From Hyphomicrobium sp. (GTDB taxonomy: Bacteria; Pseudomonadota; Alphaproteobacteria; Rhizobiales; Hyphomicrobiaceae), in assembly GCF_020852195.1 (NCBI RefSeq), contig NZ_JADZBI010000134.1, positions 1-32,996 of the forward strand: a DNA stretch of 32,996 nt. The letters run 5' to 3'. The translations under genes were made by a program, and so were the position numbers. The notes under the pieces were generated by a model. That model was not told the DNA's origin. It was given only the letters and a program-made list of their open reading frames with translations, and did no database searches. Of the stretch, positions 1 to 8,516 are shown in pieces (positions within the stretch are counted from its first letter, which is position 1; the number at the start of each line of letters is the position of its first letter).

Positions 1-1118
1 AGCTTGTGCGCATCCGCCTTTCGGACCAGTCCGCGCTCGATGCGGACCTCGCCGCTGTAGCCGAGCGATACGATCGCGCCGGCAACCGCGAGTGTGTCGG
101 CAGGCCAGGTTTCTGACGAGTTGGTCAGAGTGTCGATGCGCTGTTCAAGCTCAGCCAGGCGATCCTCGTCGGCATCGTCACTATCGGCGAGGTCGTCGTA
201 CTCTGACGAGAGACGATCCAGCTCGGCCTGATCGGATTCCGACAGGTGGGCGCGATCGGGATAGACGCGCTTGAACTGGCCGAAGGTCTGGTAGTCGGCA
301 TCGGGAACGGTATCGACCCAGCTCCAGCCTTCAGGGGACAACTCGCCGGCGATGACAGAGAGTTTTTCGGAGACGAGGCGATCGAGCAGACCAGCATCCT
401 GCAAGTAGCAGCTGTCCTCGTCGTCGAAGAGATCCTGACGGGTCGCTCCACCGGCAGCGCGGTAGGCGTCGATGCCAACGAAGCGCGCACGCTTGTCGGA
501 CATGGGCACTTCGCCTTCGGTGAGGTAGCGGCGGATGGTCTGCGCAGAACGGCTGTACTCCGAAAGCTCATTGAACACACGCTCCTGGGCCGCATGGTCG
601 TCGCTGACGGTGAACGCCTGGGCCTGTTCCAGATCGAGCTCACCGTTGCGATAGGCATCGAGGATAGCGGGCGAAAGGCGTCCGAGCTTCAGACGCTTGG
701 CGACGGCAGATTCAGCAATGCCGAACCGGGCGGCAACATCCGGAATGGACGCACCGTCATCGATCAGCGACTTGAACGCCTCGAACTGGTCGGCCGGGTG
801 CATGGGGGCCCGCACGACGTTCTCGGCAAGGCTCAGTTCTGCCGGATCGATCTCGCCGTCGGCGAGCATGCAGGGGACCTGGCAGTCCTTCTCGATAAGG
901 CCTTCCTTAGCGAGGGCCTGAAGAGCGAGAAAGCGACGCTGACCGGCGATGATACCGTATTTGCCGCGCTTGGATTTGCGGACAACAAGGGATTGCAGCA
1001 GGCCGTGCGCGGCGATGGATGCGGCAAGCTCCTCGATGCCGACACGGATGTCGGTCTTGCGGACGTTGCCGTCCCAAAGCGCCAGCTTGCTCAAGGGGAC
1101 ATGGATGATATCAGTCAT
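1..1118 (-). CDS. ParB/Spo0J-like nuclease-domain protein, 3' end outside window
   Basis: Reading leftward from the ATG at 1118, the frame stays open for about 372 codons to the window edge, so the C-terminus is missing. An AAGGAG ribosome site lies just upstream of the ATG. The N-terminus has the ParB layout: MTDIIHVPLSKLALWDGNVR, then AGQRRFLAL near residue 50, then LAENVVRAPMHPADQFEAF (the ENxxR-type motif), then a KorB-like helix-turn-helix with IPDVAARFGIAESAVAKRL. The rest is acidic and helical. Proteins of this type on plasmids and integrative elements bind DNA as CTP-dependent clamps or act as DNA-binding regulators. It lies about 20 kb from the ParA gene of this window, so it need not be its partner. 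Family assignment is firm; the specific role is not. Confidence 0.9.
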   Translation of the reverse strand, partial: MTDIIHVPLSKLALWDGNVRKTDIRVGIEELAASIAAHGLLQSLVVRKSKRGKYGIIAGQRRFLALQALAKEGLIEKDCQVPCMLADGEIDPAELSLAENVVRAPMHPADQFEAFKSLIDDGASIPDVAARFGIAESAVAKRLKLGRLSPAILDAYRNGELDLEQAQAFTVSDDHAAQERVFNELSEYSRSAQTIRRYLTEGEVPMSDKRARFVGIDAYRAAGGATRQDLFDDEDSCYLQDAGLLDRLVSEKLSVIAGELSPEGWSWVDTVPDADYQTFGQFKRVYPDRAHLSESDQAELDRLSSEYDDLADSDDADEDRLAELEQRIDTLTNSSETWPADTLAVAGAIVSLGYSGEVRIERGLVRKADAHK

Positions 1119-1229
1119 GGATTGCTCCTTCGGTTCACGAGCCCGCCGTGATTGGCGGTCTCGATGCCGAAGGACAGGCGACGGGGTTCAAGCGGACGCG
1201 GAACCGATGCCCGAAGGGCGAGGCGGCCG

Positions 1230-1377
1230 GCGAAGCCGAAAGCCGAGGGCCGTTGGCCCTTGAAGCGGACGCGCACCGGCGCAGGATCGGCATGATGGAT
1301 GAGACCGCCCGGCGGGCCATTGGCGAAGGGAAGCCATGGATAGGTATGCGTGCCCGAGCAAACTGCGCAATTGGGCA
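1230..1377. repeat. 148-bp direct repeat, copy 1
   Basis: This segment matches 3135-3282 in the same orientation, with two substitutions that I can see (a/g in the gcg-acgcg stretch and c/a in gagac-gccc). The match ends sharply on the left. On the right it decays after the shared AATTGGGCA through a short indel. The copies bracket the chemoreceptor gene. The minus strand is open across the repeat and reads CAVCSGTHTYPWLPF, but no start codon is evident. Confidence 0.93.
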
Positions 1378-1556
1378 GGTGAGGTTTGCCAGGGCAGATT
1401 CGGGACGCGACGAGCGAACTGCGCGAACCACAAATGTTGCTGAAAGCAGCAGAGGCCTCAATACGGGAATATCAAGAACCCAGGCGCTTTTTTAATTTCA
1501 TAATCATTACGCCTCGCAAATGAGAGTCGAGTTATTTCAGGATAAGCAGAACAAGA

Positions 1557-1584
1557 TTGCGGCAAATTGGCGCACTGATACAAT
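1557..1584 (+). promoter_or_regulatory. candidate sigma70 promoter of the chemoreceptor gene
   Basis: TTGCGG (1557-1562), a 16-bp spacer and TACAAT (1579-1584), 31 nt before the TTG start at 1615, in an AT-rich intergenic stretch. Read by eye only. Confidence 0.45.
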
Positions 1585-1614
1585 AGACAACAAACTCCGA
1601 ACAAGCGAGGTTTC

Positions 1615-3096
1615 TTGTTTTTCTTTTCAACTAGACAAAGATGTTCCGATCGAGCCGTACTGGAAGCCCTTCATCGCTCCCAAGCCATCATAGAATTCGA
1701 GCCTGATGGAACGATTTGCACCGCAAATAAGAACTTTCTTGATGCGCTCGGCTATACGCTCGATGAAATCAAAGACCGCAAACATCGCATGTTTCTATCA
1801 GACGAATATGCGAATAGCAGCGCCTACAAGATCTTCTGGGACAACCTCGTTGGAGGTGAGAGCCAAGTAGGAGAGTTTGGCCGCATCGGAAAGAACGGCA
1901 AGGAGGTCTGGATCGAAGCCTCGTATAACCCGGTCTTCGACAATAGCGGGAAGGTCATGCGGATCATAAAAATCGCGAGTGACGTCACCGCAAAGAAGCT
2001 CACGAATGCCGATGCGACCGGCCAGTTGGCGGCCATCTCAAAATCACAAGCTGTCATCGAGTTTGAAATGGACGGAACGATTCGTACGGCGAACGGAAAC
2101 TTCCTGAAAGCCCTCGGTTATGAATTGACCGAGATTCAAGGGCGGCATCACCAGATATTCGCGGAACCGGCTTATGCTGCGAGCATCGAGTACCAAACGT
2201 TTTGGAATGCGCTTCGCACAGGAACCTACCAGTCCGGCCAGTTCAAGCGTATCGGCAAAAGCGGTCGCGCCGTGTGGATTGAAGCGTCATACAATCCAAT
2301 TATGAACATGGCAGGCAAACCTTTCAAGGTGGTCAAATACGCGACTGACATTACGGCTCAGGTCGAATTGATCGAGAAGGTGCGCTCGCTGATTGGCGTC
2401 AATATCGGCAGCATCGATAATGCAATGAAGGAAGTTGATGAACGAACCACGAATGCCGCCTCTGCGGCGCACGAGGCATCGTCGAATGTTCAAAGCGTAG
2501 CTTCGGGCACGGAAGAGATGACGGCATCGATACAAGAGATCGCCCGTAGCATGACGCAGTCTCTGGACGCCGTGCAACTGGCGAGAGAGGACACCGATAC
2601 AGCGAACCAGTCGGCACAACGCCTCATCGAAGCAGCCCGGGCGATGACGGATATCATCGAGATCATCCAAGCGATTGCCAACCAGATCAATCTGCTTGCT
2701 TTGAATGCAACGATCGAATCCGCCAGAGCGGGCGAAGCGGGCAAAGGTTTTGCCGTGGTCGCATCGGAGGTAAAGTCACTTGCCAGACAAGTGGCGGAAG
2801 CCAGCGAACAAATTACCGACGAGATCAGGCGTATGCAGGAGGTCTCGTCCGGAGTGGTGGACGCGCTTGAACGCATCAAGGATAGAATTGAGTCTGTCCA
2901 GTCACATGTCGGCGGGACTGCCAGTGCCGTTGAAGAGCAAACGGCTGTCACACATGAGATCTCATCCAATATGCAGCAGGCGGCAATTGCGGTTGGACAA
3001 ATCAGCGAGGCAGTCACCGGAATTTTGGAGGCGGGCAGAGTCGCAAGTGAAGCGGTTGCTTCTACGCGAGGAGCCGCGGAAACGCTCGCGAAGTAA
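1615..3096 (+). CDS. soluble methyl-accepting chemotaxis protein with two PAS domains
   Basis: A 493-residue receptor without membrane segments. Two PAS domains (about 20-130 and 140-255) are close copies of each other; each has an F-x-x-A/K-L-G-Y core and a VWIEASYNP strand, the usual PAS layout in BdlA/Aer-2-like cytoplasmic receptors. The rest is the MCP signalling domain with the hairpin-tip sequence [20 protein letters not shown] and the following [15 protein letters not shown], which bind CheA/CheW in this family. It would sense a cytoplasmic or redox cue and feed the host chemotaxis array. The start is TTG at 1615, preceded by GCGAGG; the next in-frame Met is about 60 residues in and would cut the first PAS. 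No che genes are nearby. Base composition is more AT-rich than the neighbours and direct repeats flank it, which suggests separate acquisition. Confidence 0.93.
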   Translation: MFFFSTRQRCSDRAVLEALHRSQAIIEFEPDGTICTANKNFLDALGYTLDEIKDRKHRMFLSDEYANSSAYKIFWDNLVGGESQVGEFGRIGKNGKEVWIEASYNPVFDNSGKVMRIIKIASDVTAKKLTNADATGQLAAISKSQAVIEFEMDGTIRTANGNFLKALGYELTEIQGRHHQIFAEPAYAASIEYQTFWNALRTGTYQSGQFKRIGKSGRAVWIEASYNPIMNMAGKPFKVVKYATDITAQVELIEKVRSLIGVNIGSIDNAMKEVDERTTNAASAAHEASSNVQSVASGTEEMTASIQEIARSMTQSLDAVQLAREDTDTANQSAQRLIEAARAMTDIIEIIQAIANQINLLALNATIESARAGEAGKGFAVVASEVKSLARQVAEASEQITDEIRRMQEVSSGVVDALERIKDRIESVQSHVGGTASAVEEQTAVTHEISSNMQQAAIAVGQISEAVTGILEAGRVASEAVASTRGAAETLAK

Positions 3097-3134
3097 GGCA
3101 GAGCTGAGGTCCAAGACATTTTGCGAGACCGGCA

Positions 3135-3282
3135 GCGAAGCCGAAAGCCGAGGGCCGTTGGCCCTTGAAGCGGGCGCGCACCGGCGCAGGATCGGCATGA
3201 TGGATGAGACAGCCCGGCGGGCCATTGGCGAAGGGAAGCCATGGATAGGTATGCGTGCCCGAGCAAACTGCGCAATTGGGCA
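3135..3282. repeat. 148-bp direct repeat, copy 2
   Basis: Second copy of the repeat at 1230-1377, 38 bp after the chemoreceptor stop. Same orientation and length, about 146/148 identical by eye. Beyond it the sequence turns AT-rich and unrelated to the flank of copy 1. Confidence 0.93.
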
Positions 3283-3450
3283 AGTGCAGGTTTGCCAGAT
3301 CCAACGCACAAATTAAAGATCGGCCAATTACCGAAGCTTCGTTCTATTTCTGCGGAAATGCCATAAATGGAACTTGATAGGAATGTTTTCCGACACAACA
3401 TTATTACGGAAAACTTGCATTTTAACCATTTGTTATATTATTGTTCATTC

Positions 3451-3762
3451 ATGACGACGCGAGAAGCTTTTAATAAGGCCGTTGATAAAGCCATTGATAC
3501 TCTGGGTATTATCAGCGCTACCGCATATGGCGCGGTTCAAACAGCTGTATTGACTGGCAAGGCTGTAGAGCAGGTCATTGGCTACGGGACTCCGTTTCCT
3601 CCATCAGCCGGGCTGGCGCTGCTGTTCAGCGGTGTGGTCGGCGGTGTGCTCGGCTATGCGGGGATGAAGGCCTACCTCCACTGGCGAGATGCGGCCGAAG
3701 ATCCGCAGACCGCACAGGCTGCTTCCCGATCACATAAAGGACCGAATTCTCCGTCTGCCTGA
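3451..3762 (+). CDS. small predicted membrane protein
   Basis: A 103-residue protein of unknown function. I take the ATG at 3451 (MTTREAFNKAVDKA) rather than the upstream in-frame ATG at 3367, because the stretch before 3451 is AT-rich leader DNA and reads as non-protein-like. It has an amphipathic N-terminal half, a glycine-rich hydrophobic segment (SAGLALLFSGVVGGVLGYAG, about residues 51-70) likely to span the membrane, and a polar tail. No good ribosome site precedes it; TATATT/TATTAT sequences lie about 15 nt upstream of the start, so the leader may be very short. I do not recognise the family. Confidence 0.55.
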   Translation: MTTREAFNKAVDKAIDTLGIISATAYGAVQTAVLTGKAVEQVIGYGTPFPPSAGLALLFSGVVGGVLGYAGMKAYLHWRDAAEDPQTAQAASRSHKGPNSPSA

Positions 3763-3797
3763 TAGCAGGCATCTTAAGTACGGGGAGGACGGAGGCG

Positions 3798-4706
3798 ATG
3801 TTTGGCCTCTGGCAACGCTACACGCGCCGGTTTGGGAAAATTTCAGGAACGGTACTGGTGGTCCTATTCCTGGTGGGTGTCGCCTCTCAGGCGCAGACGC
3901 TCTTTCTCTGGGGCTGTAGCTCGTTGCCTTGGGTCGGGCGCCACAGCGGGCTGTCGTGCCCGGCAAGTCCCGCCAAGAGACCGGCCGTCGTCGAGTATCA
4001 GCAGAAGCTAGCCGATTTCCGCGCCGCAATCGCAAGCGGTGACGAGACGTCTCTGACCACGCTTCGGCGCACCGACTTCAAGATTCAAAAGGACGACCTG
4101 TGCCAAGCGGCGGGTTGGTTGAGCGATCGCGTCGGCCCCGAGAAACTGAGCGAGAGTGCCGCCGGCATCTTTCTCGACTCCGTTTCTGCAAACCATGTGT
4201 GCAGTTCAGGCTCTTGGATGCTGCGGCGCGGATCGGTCTCGCTGCCGGTGGTACTGCTGGACCGCGGCCTCTTCCCGCACGACGACATAGGCGAAGATCT
4301 GAAAGACGCGTTCGAGGGTTGCGCCGTGGATCGTGCGGCGAAATACCTGCCTCGTCAGATCGATTTGATCCGACGCGTCATTGGTCAAGCAGGAGTGCCC
4401 GCCGACTTCGCCGAGGCTGTCGATAGGTATCGAACGCTATTCGCAAGACTGAACGCGGCGCCGTCAGGCGACTTCGTGACTGCCTGCACACGGGCCGTCC
4501 GGGCAGATGACACGCAGGCGATCTCTGTCGAATTTATCTACAGCGAGGCTGCCTGCGTGGGGACGAGCAAGTTGCAACAACGGTGGAGGTTGCAGAAAGC
4601 CTACGGCCGATCAGATGAGGAGGCGGCAGGTCACGTATGTGGTGGCGTGGGCCCGATCGATCTTTCGTCATTCGATAGAGAACTGGTGCAGTTGGTATCC
4701 CGTTAG
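3798..4706 (+). CDS. membrane-anchored periplasmic protein of unknown function
   Basis: A 302-residue protein. GGGGAGGACGGAGGCG directly precedes the ATG, a strong ribosome site. Residues 15-33 form one hydrophobic segment after a basic N-terminus (WQRYTRRFGK), so the rest should be periplasmic. The soluble part is rich in cysteines (about eight, e.g. GCSSLPW, LSCP, DDLCQAAG, NHVCSSG, EGCAVD, TACTRAV, EAACVG, HVCGG), which suggests disulphides. It sits 35 bp after the small membrane protein on the same strand and may be co-transcribed. No family recognised. Confidence 0.7.
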   Translation: MFGLWQRYTRRFGKISGTVLVVLFLVGVASQAQTLFLWGCSSLPWVGRHSGLSCPASPAKRPAVVEYQQKLADFRAAIASGDETSLTTLRRTDFKIQKDDLCQAAGWLSDRVGPEKLSESAAGIFLDSVSANHVCSSGSWMLRRGSVSLPVVLLDRGLFPHDDIGEDLKDAFEGCAVDRAAKYLPRQIDLIRRVIGQAGVPADFAEAVDRYRTLFARLNAAPSGDFVTACTRAVRADDTQAISVEFIYSEAACVGTSKLQQRWRLQKAYGRSDEEAAGHVCGGVGPIDLSSFDRELVQLVSR

Positions 4707-4804
4707 AATGCGCCACGAGCACGAACGTGGATGATCCGGCGAGGGCTGCCGCAATTGCGGCTCGATGGTGATCAACGCTCCAACGTCGAGTCAGGAGGGC
4801 TACC

Positions 4805-5098
4805 GTGGACCGGATTGATCGGCTGAATGACGTGGTATCCGCGGTGGGCGACTACTTCGGCGTCTCGGCCGCCGATATGCGCTCGAACAGACGCACGGCG
4901 CATGTGCACCGTCCGAGGTGCATTGCGGTTTATCTCGCAGATCGCATGTCAGGGGCGACGCGGGCCGAGATCGGAGCAGCCTTCAGGCGCGATCAAACGA
5001 TCGTTGCGATGTATTGCCGGGCGATCGAGCGGCACGCAGCCGAAGACAATGCGCTGAGAGACCTGCTGCTCGAGCTGAAAGCTGCCCTTGCGAGGTGA
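4805..5098 (+). CDS. stand-alone DnaA domain-IV-like DNA-binding protein
   Basis: A 97-residue protein that aligns by eye along its length with the C-terminal DNA-binding domain of DnaA: YFGVSAADMRSNRRTAHVHR matches the basic loop and first helix, RPRCIAVYLADRMSGATRAE the conserved RPR-x-x-A helix, and IGAAFRRDQTIVAMYCRAIE the DnaA signature. In DnaA the signature reads D-H-T/S-T-V; here it is D-Q-T-I-V, so the DnaA-box contacts may differ. There is no AAA+ domain. The GTG start at 4805 is preceded by CAGGAGGGCTACC, a strong ribosome site. Free domain-IV proteins occur on alphaproteobacterial plasmids and phages; a role in transcription or replication control is inference. Confidence 0.8.
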   Translation: MDRIDRLNDVVSAVGDYFGVSAADMRSNRRTAHVHRPRCIAVYLADRMSGATRAEIGAAFRRDQTIVAMYCRAIERHAAEDNALRDLLLELKAALAR

Positions 5099-5195
5099 GA
5101 AATGCTTAGGCAATCCAGCAGCAATCAGGAAGCGCTCGTGTTCAGAACGCTCCGTGCAGAACGGTTGCAAGCGTGGGGATTCCCTTGTTTGAAAG

Positions 5196-5591
5196 TCAAG
5201 CGCCGTAGTCAGCGGCACTGACATGCTCCAGCCAGTCGACGACCTTGCCGTCTTGGACCTCCTGAAGCGCGATATGGGTCATGGCGGTTTCAGGCGCTGC
5301 GCCATGCCAGTGCTTCTCGCCCGGCTCGAACCAGACGACATCACCGGGGCGGATCTCCTCGACCGGTCCGCCCTCCCGCTGCACCCTGCCGCGGCCGGAG
5401 GTCACGATCAGAGTCTGACCGAGCGGATGCGTATGCCAGGCCGTGCGCGCACCGGGCTCGAAGGTGACATGGGCTCCCTGTACACGATCAGGAGCCGCCG
5501 GATTGAACAGTGCGTCGATGCGCACGCCGCCGGTGAACCAGTCGGACGGACCAGAGCGAGAGGGTGCTTGCCCGGCACGATAGATCTGCAT
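5196..5591 (-). CDS. cupin-domain protein
   Basis: A 131-residue single-domain cupin. Motif 1 is [15 protein letters not shown], with two histidines and a glutamine where glutamate is more usual. Motif 2 is [15 protein letters not shown], giving a further metal-ligand histidine. This is the size and pattern of small metal-binding cupins annotated as quercetin dioxygenase-like or carboxymuconolactone-associated. It is the last gene of a four-gene minus-strand operon (15 bp after the cyclophilin-like gene), with a purine-rich GAGG ahead of the ATG. The substrate is unknown. The operon context suggests handling of a small, perhaps carbonyl or quinone, compound. Confidence 0.88.
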   Translation of the reverse strand: MQIYRAGQAPSRSGPSDWFTGGVRIDALFNPAAPDRVQGAHVTFEPGARTAWHTHPLGQTLIVTSGRGRVQREGGPVEEIRPGDVVWFEPGEKHWHGAAPETAMTHIALQEVQDGKVVDWLEHVSAADYGA

Positions 5592-5606
5592 GATGACCTC
5601 CTTTGA

Positions 5607-6071
5607 TCAGAGAGCCTCAACGCGCAGCGGATGCTCGCCACGCACCAGCAAGGGCTTGGCCCCGTGGTCGAGACGGCCGAGCCGGATCAGGCCACGCGAC
5701 CAGGTATAGGGGCCATGAAACATCGCCAGGTTGCCCCACGGCGCGTAGTAGCAAAGGTCGCCAACGGCCTCGCCGCGGACGCGACCGCTGCCTTCCTCGG
5801 TCAGCTTGCGCGGCAGATAGGCGATCTTCTCGTTGGTCGAGTAGTCGCTGATCTTGAGGTCGAGCGGCAGCATCGAGAACAGATCGTGCGCGGAGGGATT
5901 GTCCTCCAGTGTTGCCGTGAACTCCTGATCCGCGAAGACGAATCTGAGACGCATGGGGTTTCCTTTCCGATCCGGGGTGTGGGGCTGCGCGCTCGCCGGC
6001 AAAGGAAGCGCCAAGCTGGCGATAATCATCAGCAGTGTGCGACGTGAAATCCTTGTGTCCGCTACTGTCAT
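5607..6071 (-). CDS. exported cyclophilin-like fold protein
   Basis: A 154-residue protein. The N-terminus has twin arginines in RISRRTLLMIIASLALPLPA followed by an AQ cleavage site, so it is predicted to be exported by Tat or Sec. From about residue 40 it matches the bacterial cyclophilin-like family: MRLRFVFADQEFTATLEDNP, LPLDLKISDYSTNEKIAYLP, GDLCYYAPWGNLAMFHGPY and IRLGRLDHG. Family members have the cyclophilin barrel and often lack isomerase residues. It sits 13 bp after the hydrolase gene and 15 bp before the cupin gene. Role unknown. Confidence 0.85.
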   Translation of the reverse strand: MTVADTRISRRTLLMIIASLALPLPASAQPHTPDRKGNPMRLRFVFADQEFTATLEDNPSAHDLFSMLPLDLKISDYSTNEKIAYLPRKLTEEGSGRVRGEAVGDLCYYAPWGNLAMFHGPYTWSRGLIRLGRLDHGAKPLLVRGEHPLRVEAL

Positions 6072-6084
6072 CCGATGTCCTTCG

Positions 6085-7179
6085 TCATGCGGCGAGATGC
6101 TGACCGAAGAAGCGCGTCAGCTTGTCGAAGGGAATCAGATCCATGCGGTCGTACAGATCGACGTGGCTGGCGCCCGGGATGATCATCAGTTCCTTCGGCT
6201 CCGCAGCGGCCGCATAGGCGGTCTCGCTGAAGTACCGCGAATGGGCCTTTTCGCCATGGATCAGCAGGACTGGGCGCGGCGCAATTTCCTTGATGTAGCT
6301 CAGGAGCGGCATGTTCATGAACGACAGCGGCGTGGTCCTGGTCCAGGAGTTGCCTGAGTTGACCGCCCGCACATGGTAGCCGCGAGGCGACCTGTAGTAG
6401 TCGTGGTAGTCGACCAGGAACTGCGCCTCGCCGCCGTGGAGATCGTTGTAAGGCGGCTGGTAAGCCGGGGTTCCGTTCGCCGCGTCTTCCCAGCGCTGCC
6501 GGCTCAGTTGCTCCAGCGTTTGCGTGCGCTGCTCGAGGGTCACGCTGTCGTTGTAGCCCTTCGACATGACGCGGGTCATATCGTACATGGTGCTGGCGAC
6601 GACGGCCTTGACGCGCTTGTCCACGGCGACGGCATTCAAGGCCATGCCGCCCCAGCCGCAGATGCCGATGATGCCGATCCGTTCGCGGTCGACGCTAGGC
6701 TGCAGACCAAGACAATCAACCGCGGCGCTGAAATCCTCGGTATTGATGTCCGGCGAGGCGACATTGCGAGGCTCGCCACCGCTTTCTCCGGTGAAGGACG
6801 CATCGAAAGCCAGCGTGACAAAGCCACGCTCCGCCATGGTCTGCGCATACAATCCCGACGACTGTTCCTTCACGGCGCCAAACGGACCGCCGACGGCGAG
6901 CGCCGCCAGCCGATCGCCACGGTCCTTGGGCAGGTAGAGATCGCCTGCCAGAGTGATGCCGTAGCGGTTCTTGAAGCTGATCTTCTGATGGTCGACCTTC
7001 TGGCTTCTGGGGAAGGTTTTGTCCCATTCGTTTGACATGGTCTGCGCCCTTGCGTTGGAGGTGTTGAAAAGCGGCGCGGTAGCCACCGTTGCCACGCCGG
7101 CGCCGGTCAGCTTCAGAAACGAGCGGCGGTCCTTGTTGGGAGCTGGCGCGGTCCGAGAGTTCGTGTCGGGGGTGTCCAT
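6085..7179 (-). CDS. Tat-exported alpha/beta hydrolase, dienelactone-hydrolase-like
   Basis: A 364-residue protein. The N-terminus carries a twin-arginine signal (DRRSFLKLTGAGVATVATAP, cleavage near ARA-Q), so it is predicted periplasmic. The alpha/beta-hydrolase core shows YGITLAGDLYLPKDR, FVTLAFDASFTGESGGEPRN (oxyanion and acid-loop region), the nucleophile elbow IGICGWGGMALNA, APRPVLLIHGEKAHSRYFSE and the catalytic-histidine region IPGASHVDLYD. The elbow has no serine at the usual place: GICGWGG replaces the GxSxG or CASGG form, leaving a cysteine as the only candidate nucleophile nearby, as in dienelactone hydrolases, or an inactive enzyme. It is second in the operon after the MFS gene. 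Confidence 0.88.
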   Translation of the reverse strand: MDTPDTNSRTAPAPNKDRRSFLKLTGAGVATVATAPLFNTSNARAQTMSNEWDKTFPRSQKVDHQKISFKNRYGITLAGDLYLPKDRGDRLAALAVGGPFGAVKEQSSGLYAQTMAERGFVTLAFDASFTGESGGEPRNVASPDINTEDFSAAVDCLGLQPSVDRERIGIIGICGWGGMALNAVAVDKRVKAVVASTMYDMTRVMSKGYNDSVTLEQRTQTLEQLSRQRWEDAANGTPAYQPPYNDLHGGEAQFLVDYHDYYRSPRGYHVRAVNSGNSWTRTTPLSFMNMPLLSYIKEIAPRPVLLIHGEKAHSRYFSETAYAAAAEPKELMIIPGASHVDLYDRMDLIPFDKLTRFFGQHLAA

Positions 7180-7201
7180 GGATATCTCCTCGCTCCTTTG
7201 G

Positions 7202-8386
7202 TCATTCCGGTTTGAGCAAACGCTGTCCGTTTCCGATCAGCGCGATGGCCAGTGCGGCCAGCACCACGCTGCCGATGAAGGTCGCCTGGATGGAGATGCC
7301 GTCTAGCAGGAAGCCTCCGGCCACCGCGCCTAAGAGGATCGACGCCTGGATCGCTGCAACCATCAGGCTGCCGGCGGCCTCAGGGGCGTCGTCCGCGTTC
7401 TGCGACATCCAGGTCATCCAGATCACCGAGAACATGGTGTTCATCGCTCCCCAGATCGCCATGCACAGACCCGCAGCGATCGGCGAGAAGCCGAACAGCA
7501 GAAGTCCTACCGTGGCGCTGCCCATCACGAGCGCCGGCAGCTTGAGGAAAGGCGCGATGTTGCCTTTGATGAAACGGCCGGCCGCCCATGTACCGACGAA
7601 GCCAGCGCAGCCGAGCACCAGCAGAAGGATTGAAAGCGTGGTCACGTCGACGCCCGCCACCTGCTCCAGGAACGGCCGCAGATAGGTGAACATGGTGAAA
7701 GCCGAGCCCCAGGAGAGCATGCAGGCCGCAAGCCCGCGCTGAAAATACGGACGCTTCAGCAGGCCGATCATCGCCCGAAAATCCTGCCGCTGACGTGCAG
7801 GCAGTGACGGCAGCACGAGAACATGCCAGACGAGGTTGACGGCGACGATCGGTGTCAGCGCCCAGAACACCGTGCGCCAGCCGAACAGGCCGCCGAGATA
7901 GCTGCCGACCGGCGCGGCGAAGGCCGCTGCGATGGCCTGCCCGCCATACATGAGCGCGAGCGCACGCGGCACCTCGTTTTCAGGAACCAGCCGCATGATG
8001 ACAGCAGTTGCCAGGGCCCAGAAGCCGCCGATGCAGATGCCAAGCAGGGCGCGGCCGATCATCAGCACCGCGAAATTCGGCGCGGCCGCGACCAGGACCA
8101 GCGACAGCAGCATAAAGGCCGTCATGGCGACCAGAACCCATTTCCGGTTCAGCGTGCCGGCGAGGGTAGTGATGAGAAGGCTGGCCGCGACAGCGAGAAG
8201 GCCGCTGATTGAGATCGCCTGTCCGGTCTGGCCTTCGGTCGCGTGCAATCCTTCAGCCATAGGCGTCAGCAGGCTGACCGGCATGAATTCCGAGGCGATC
8301 AGCATCGCCACGCACAGCGCCATAGAAAAGACGGCGCCCCAGGCGGCGGCCGGCTTGGTTCTCACATCTGCAAAGGTCGCATCCAT
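7202..8386 (-). CDS. MFS exporter, DHA1/AraJ-like
   Basis: A 394-residue protein with about twelve hydrophobic segments. The N-terminal half (WGAVFSMALCVAMLIASEFM, MAEGLHATEGQTGQAISISG, GRALLGICIGGFWALATAV) follows the AraJ/NepI-type drug and sugar efflux family, including the loop GTLNRKWVL and the GxxxG-P helix AFAAPVGSYLGGLFGWR. It would export a small solute by proton antiport across the inner membrane. The ATG at 8386 is preceded by GAGGGCCCT. It is the first gene of the four-gene operon, divergent from the LysR gene and probably controlled by it. Confidence 0.92.
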   Translation of the reverse strand: MDATFADVRTKPAAAWGAVFSMALCVAMLIASEFMPVSLLTPMAEGLHATEGQTGQAISISGLLAVAASLLITTLAGTLNRKWVLVAMTAFMLLSLVLVAAAPNFAVLMIGRALLGICIGGFWALATAVIMRLVPENEVPRALALMYGGQAIAAAFAAPVGSYLGGLFGWRTVFWALTPIVAVNLVWHVLVLPSLPARQRQDFRAMIGLLKRPYFQRGLAACMLSWGSAFTMFTYLRPFLEQVAGVDVTTLSILLLVLGCAGFVGTWAAGRFIKGNIAPFLKLPALVMGSATVGLLLFGFSPIAAGLCMAIWGAMNTMFSVIWMTWMSQNADDAPEAAGSLMVAAIQASILLGAVAGGFLLDGISIQATFIGSVVLAALAIALIGNGQRLLKPE

Positions 8387-8464
8387 AGGGCCCTCAGCTC
8401 CACAATCGGTCTCTGCCGTGAAAGTAGCGGCATCGGCGTCATGCGATTAGCCGGGCCAATCAGA

Positions 8465-8493
8465 TTGAACTTATCGATACAGTCGATTAATAT
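8465..8493 (+). promoter_or_regulatory. lysR promoter with internal dyad
   Basis: TTGAAC (8465-8470), a 17-bp spacer, TAATAT (8488-8493): a near-consensus sigma70 promoter 24 nt before the GTG start. The spacer holds the dyad ATCGA-N5-TCGAT at 8473-8487, a plausible LysR-family operator for autoregulation and for control of the divergent operon. Confidence 0.6.
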
Positions 8494-8516
8494 GAGACAA
8501 AGATTTTGAGGGGGCT

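Noticed and set aside
246-1151. A 301-codon plus-strand open frame over the ParB-like gene
   Set aside because: It lies opposite a clear ParB N-terminus and reads as low-information sequence; the minus strand has the real motifs and ribosome site.
1230-3282. Composite transposon around the chemoreceptor
   Set aside because: The repeats have no transposase gene and I could not find terminal inverted repeats or target duplications; a simple direct-repeat cassette fits better.
2490-3401. A 303-codon minus-strand frame across the chemoreceptor
   Set aside because: It is antisense to a well-supported two-PAS/MCP gene and mirrors its codon pattern.
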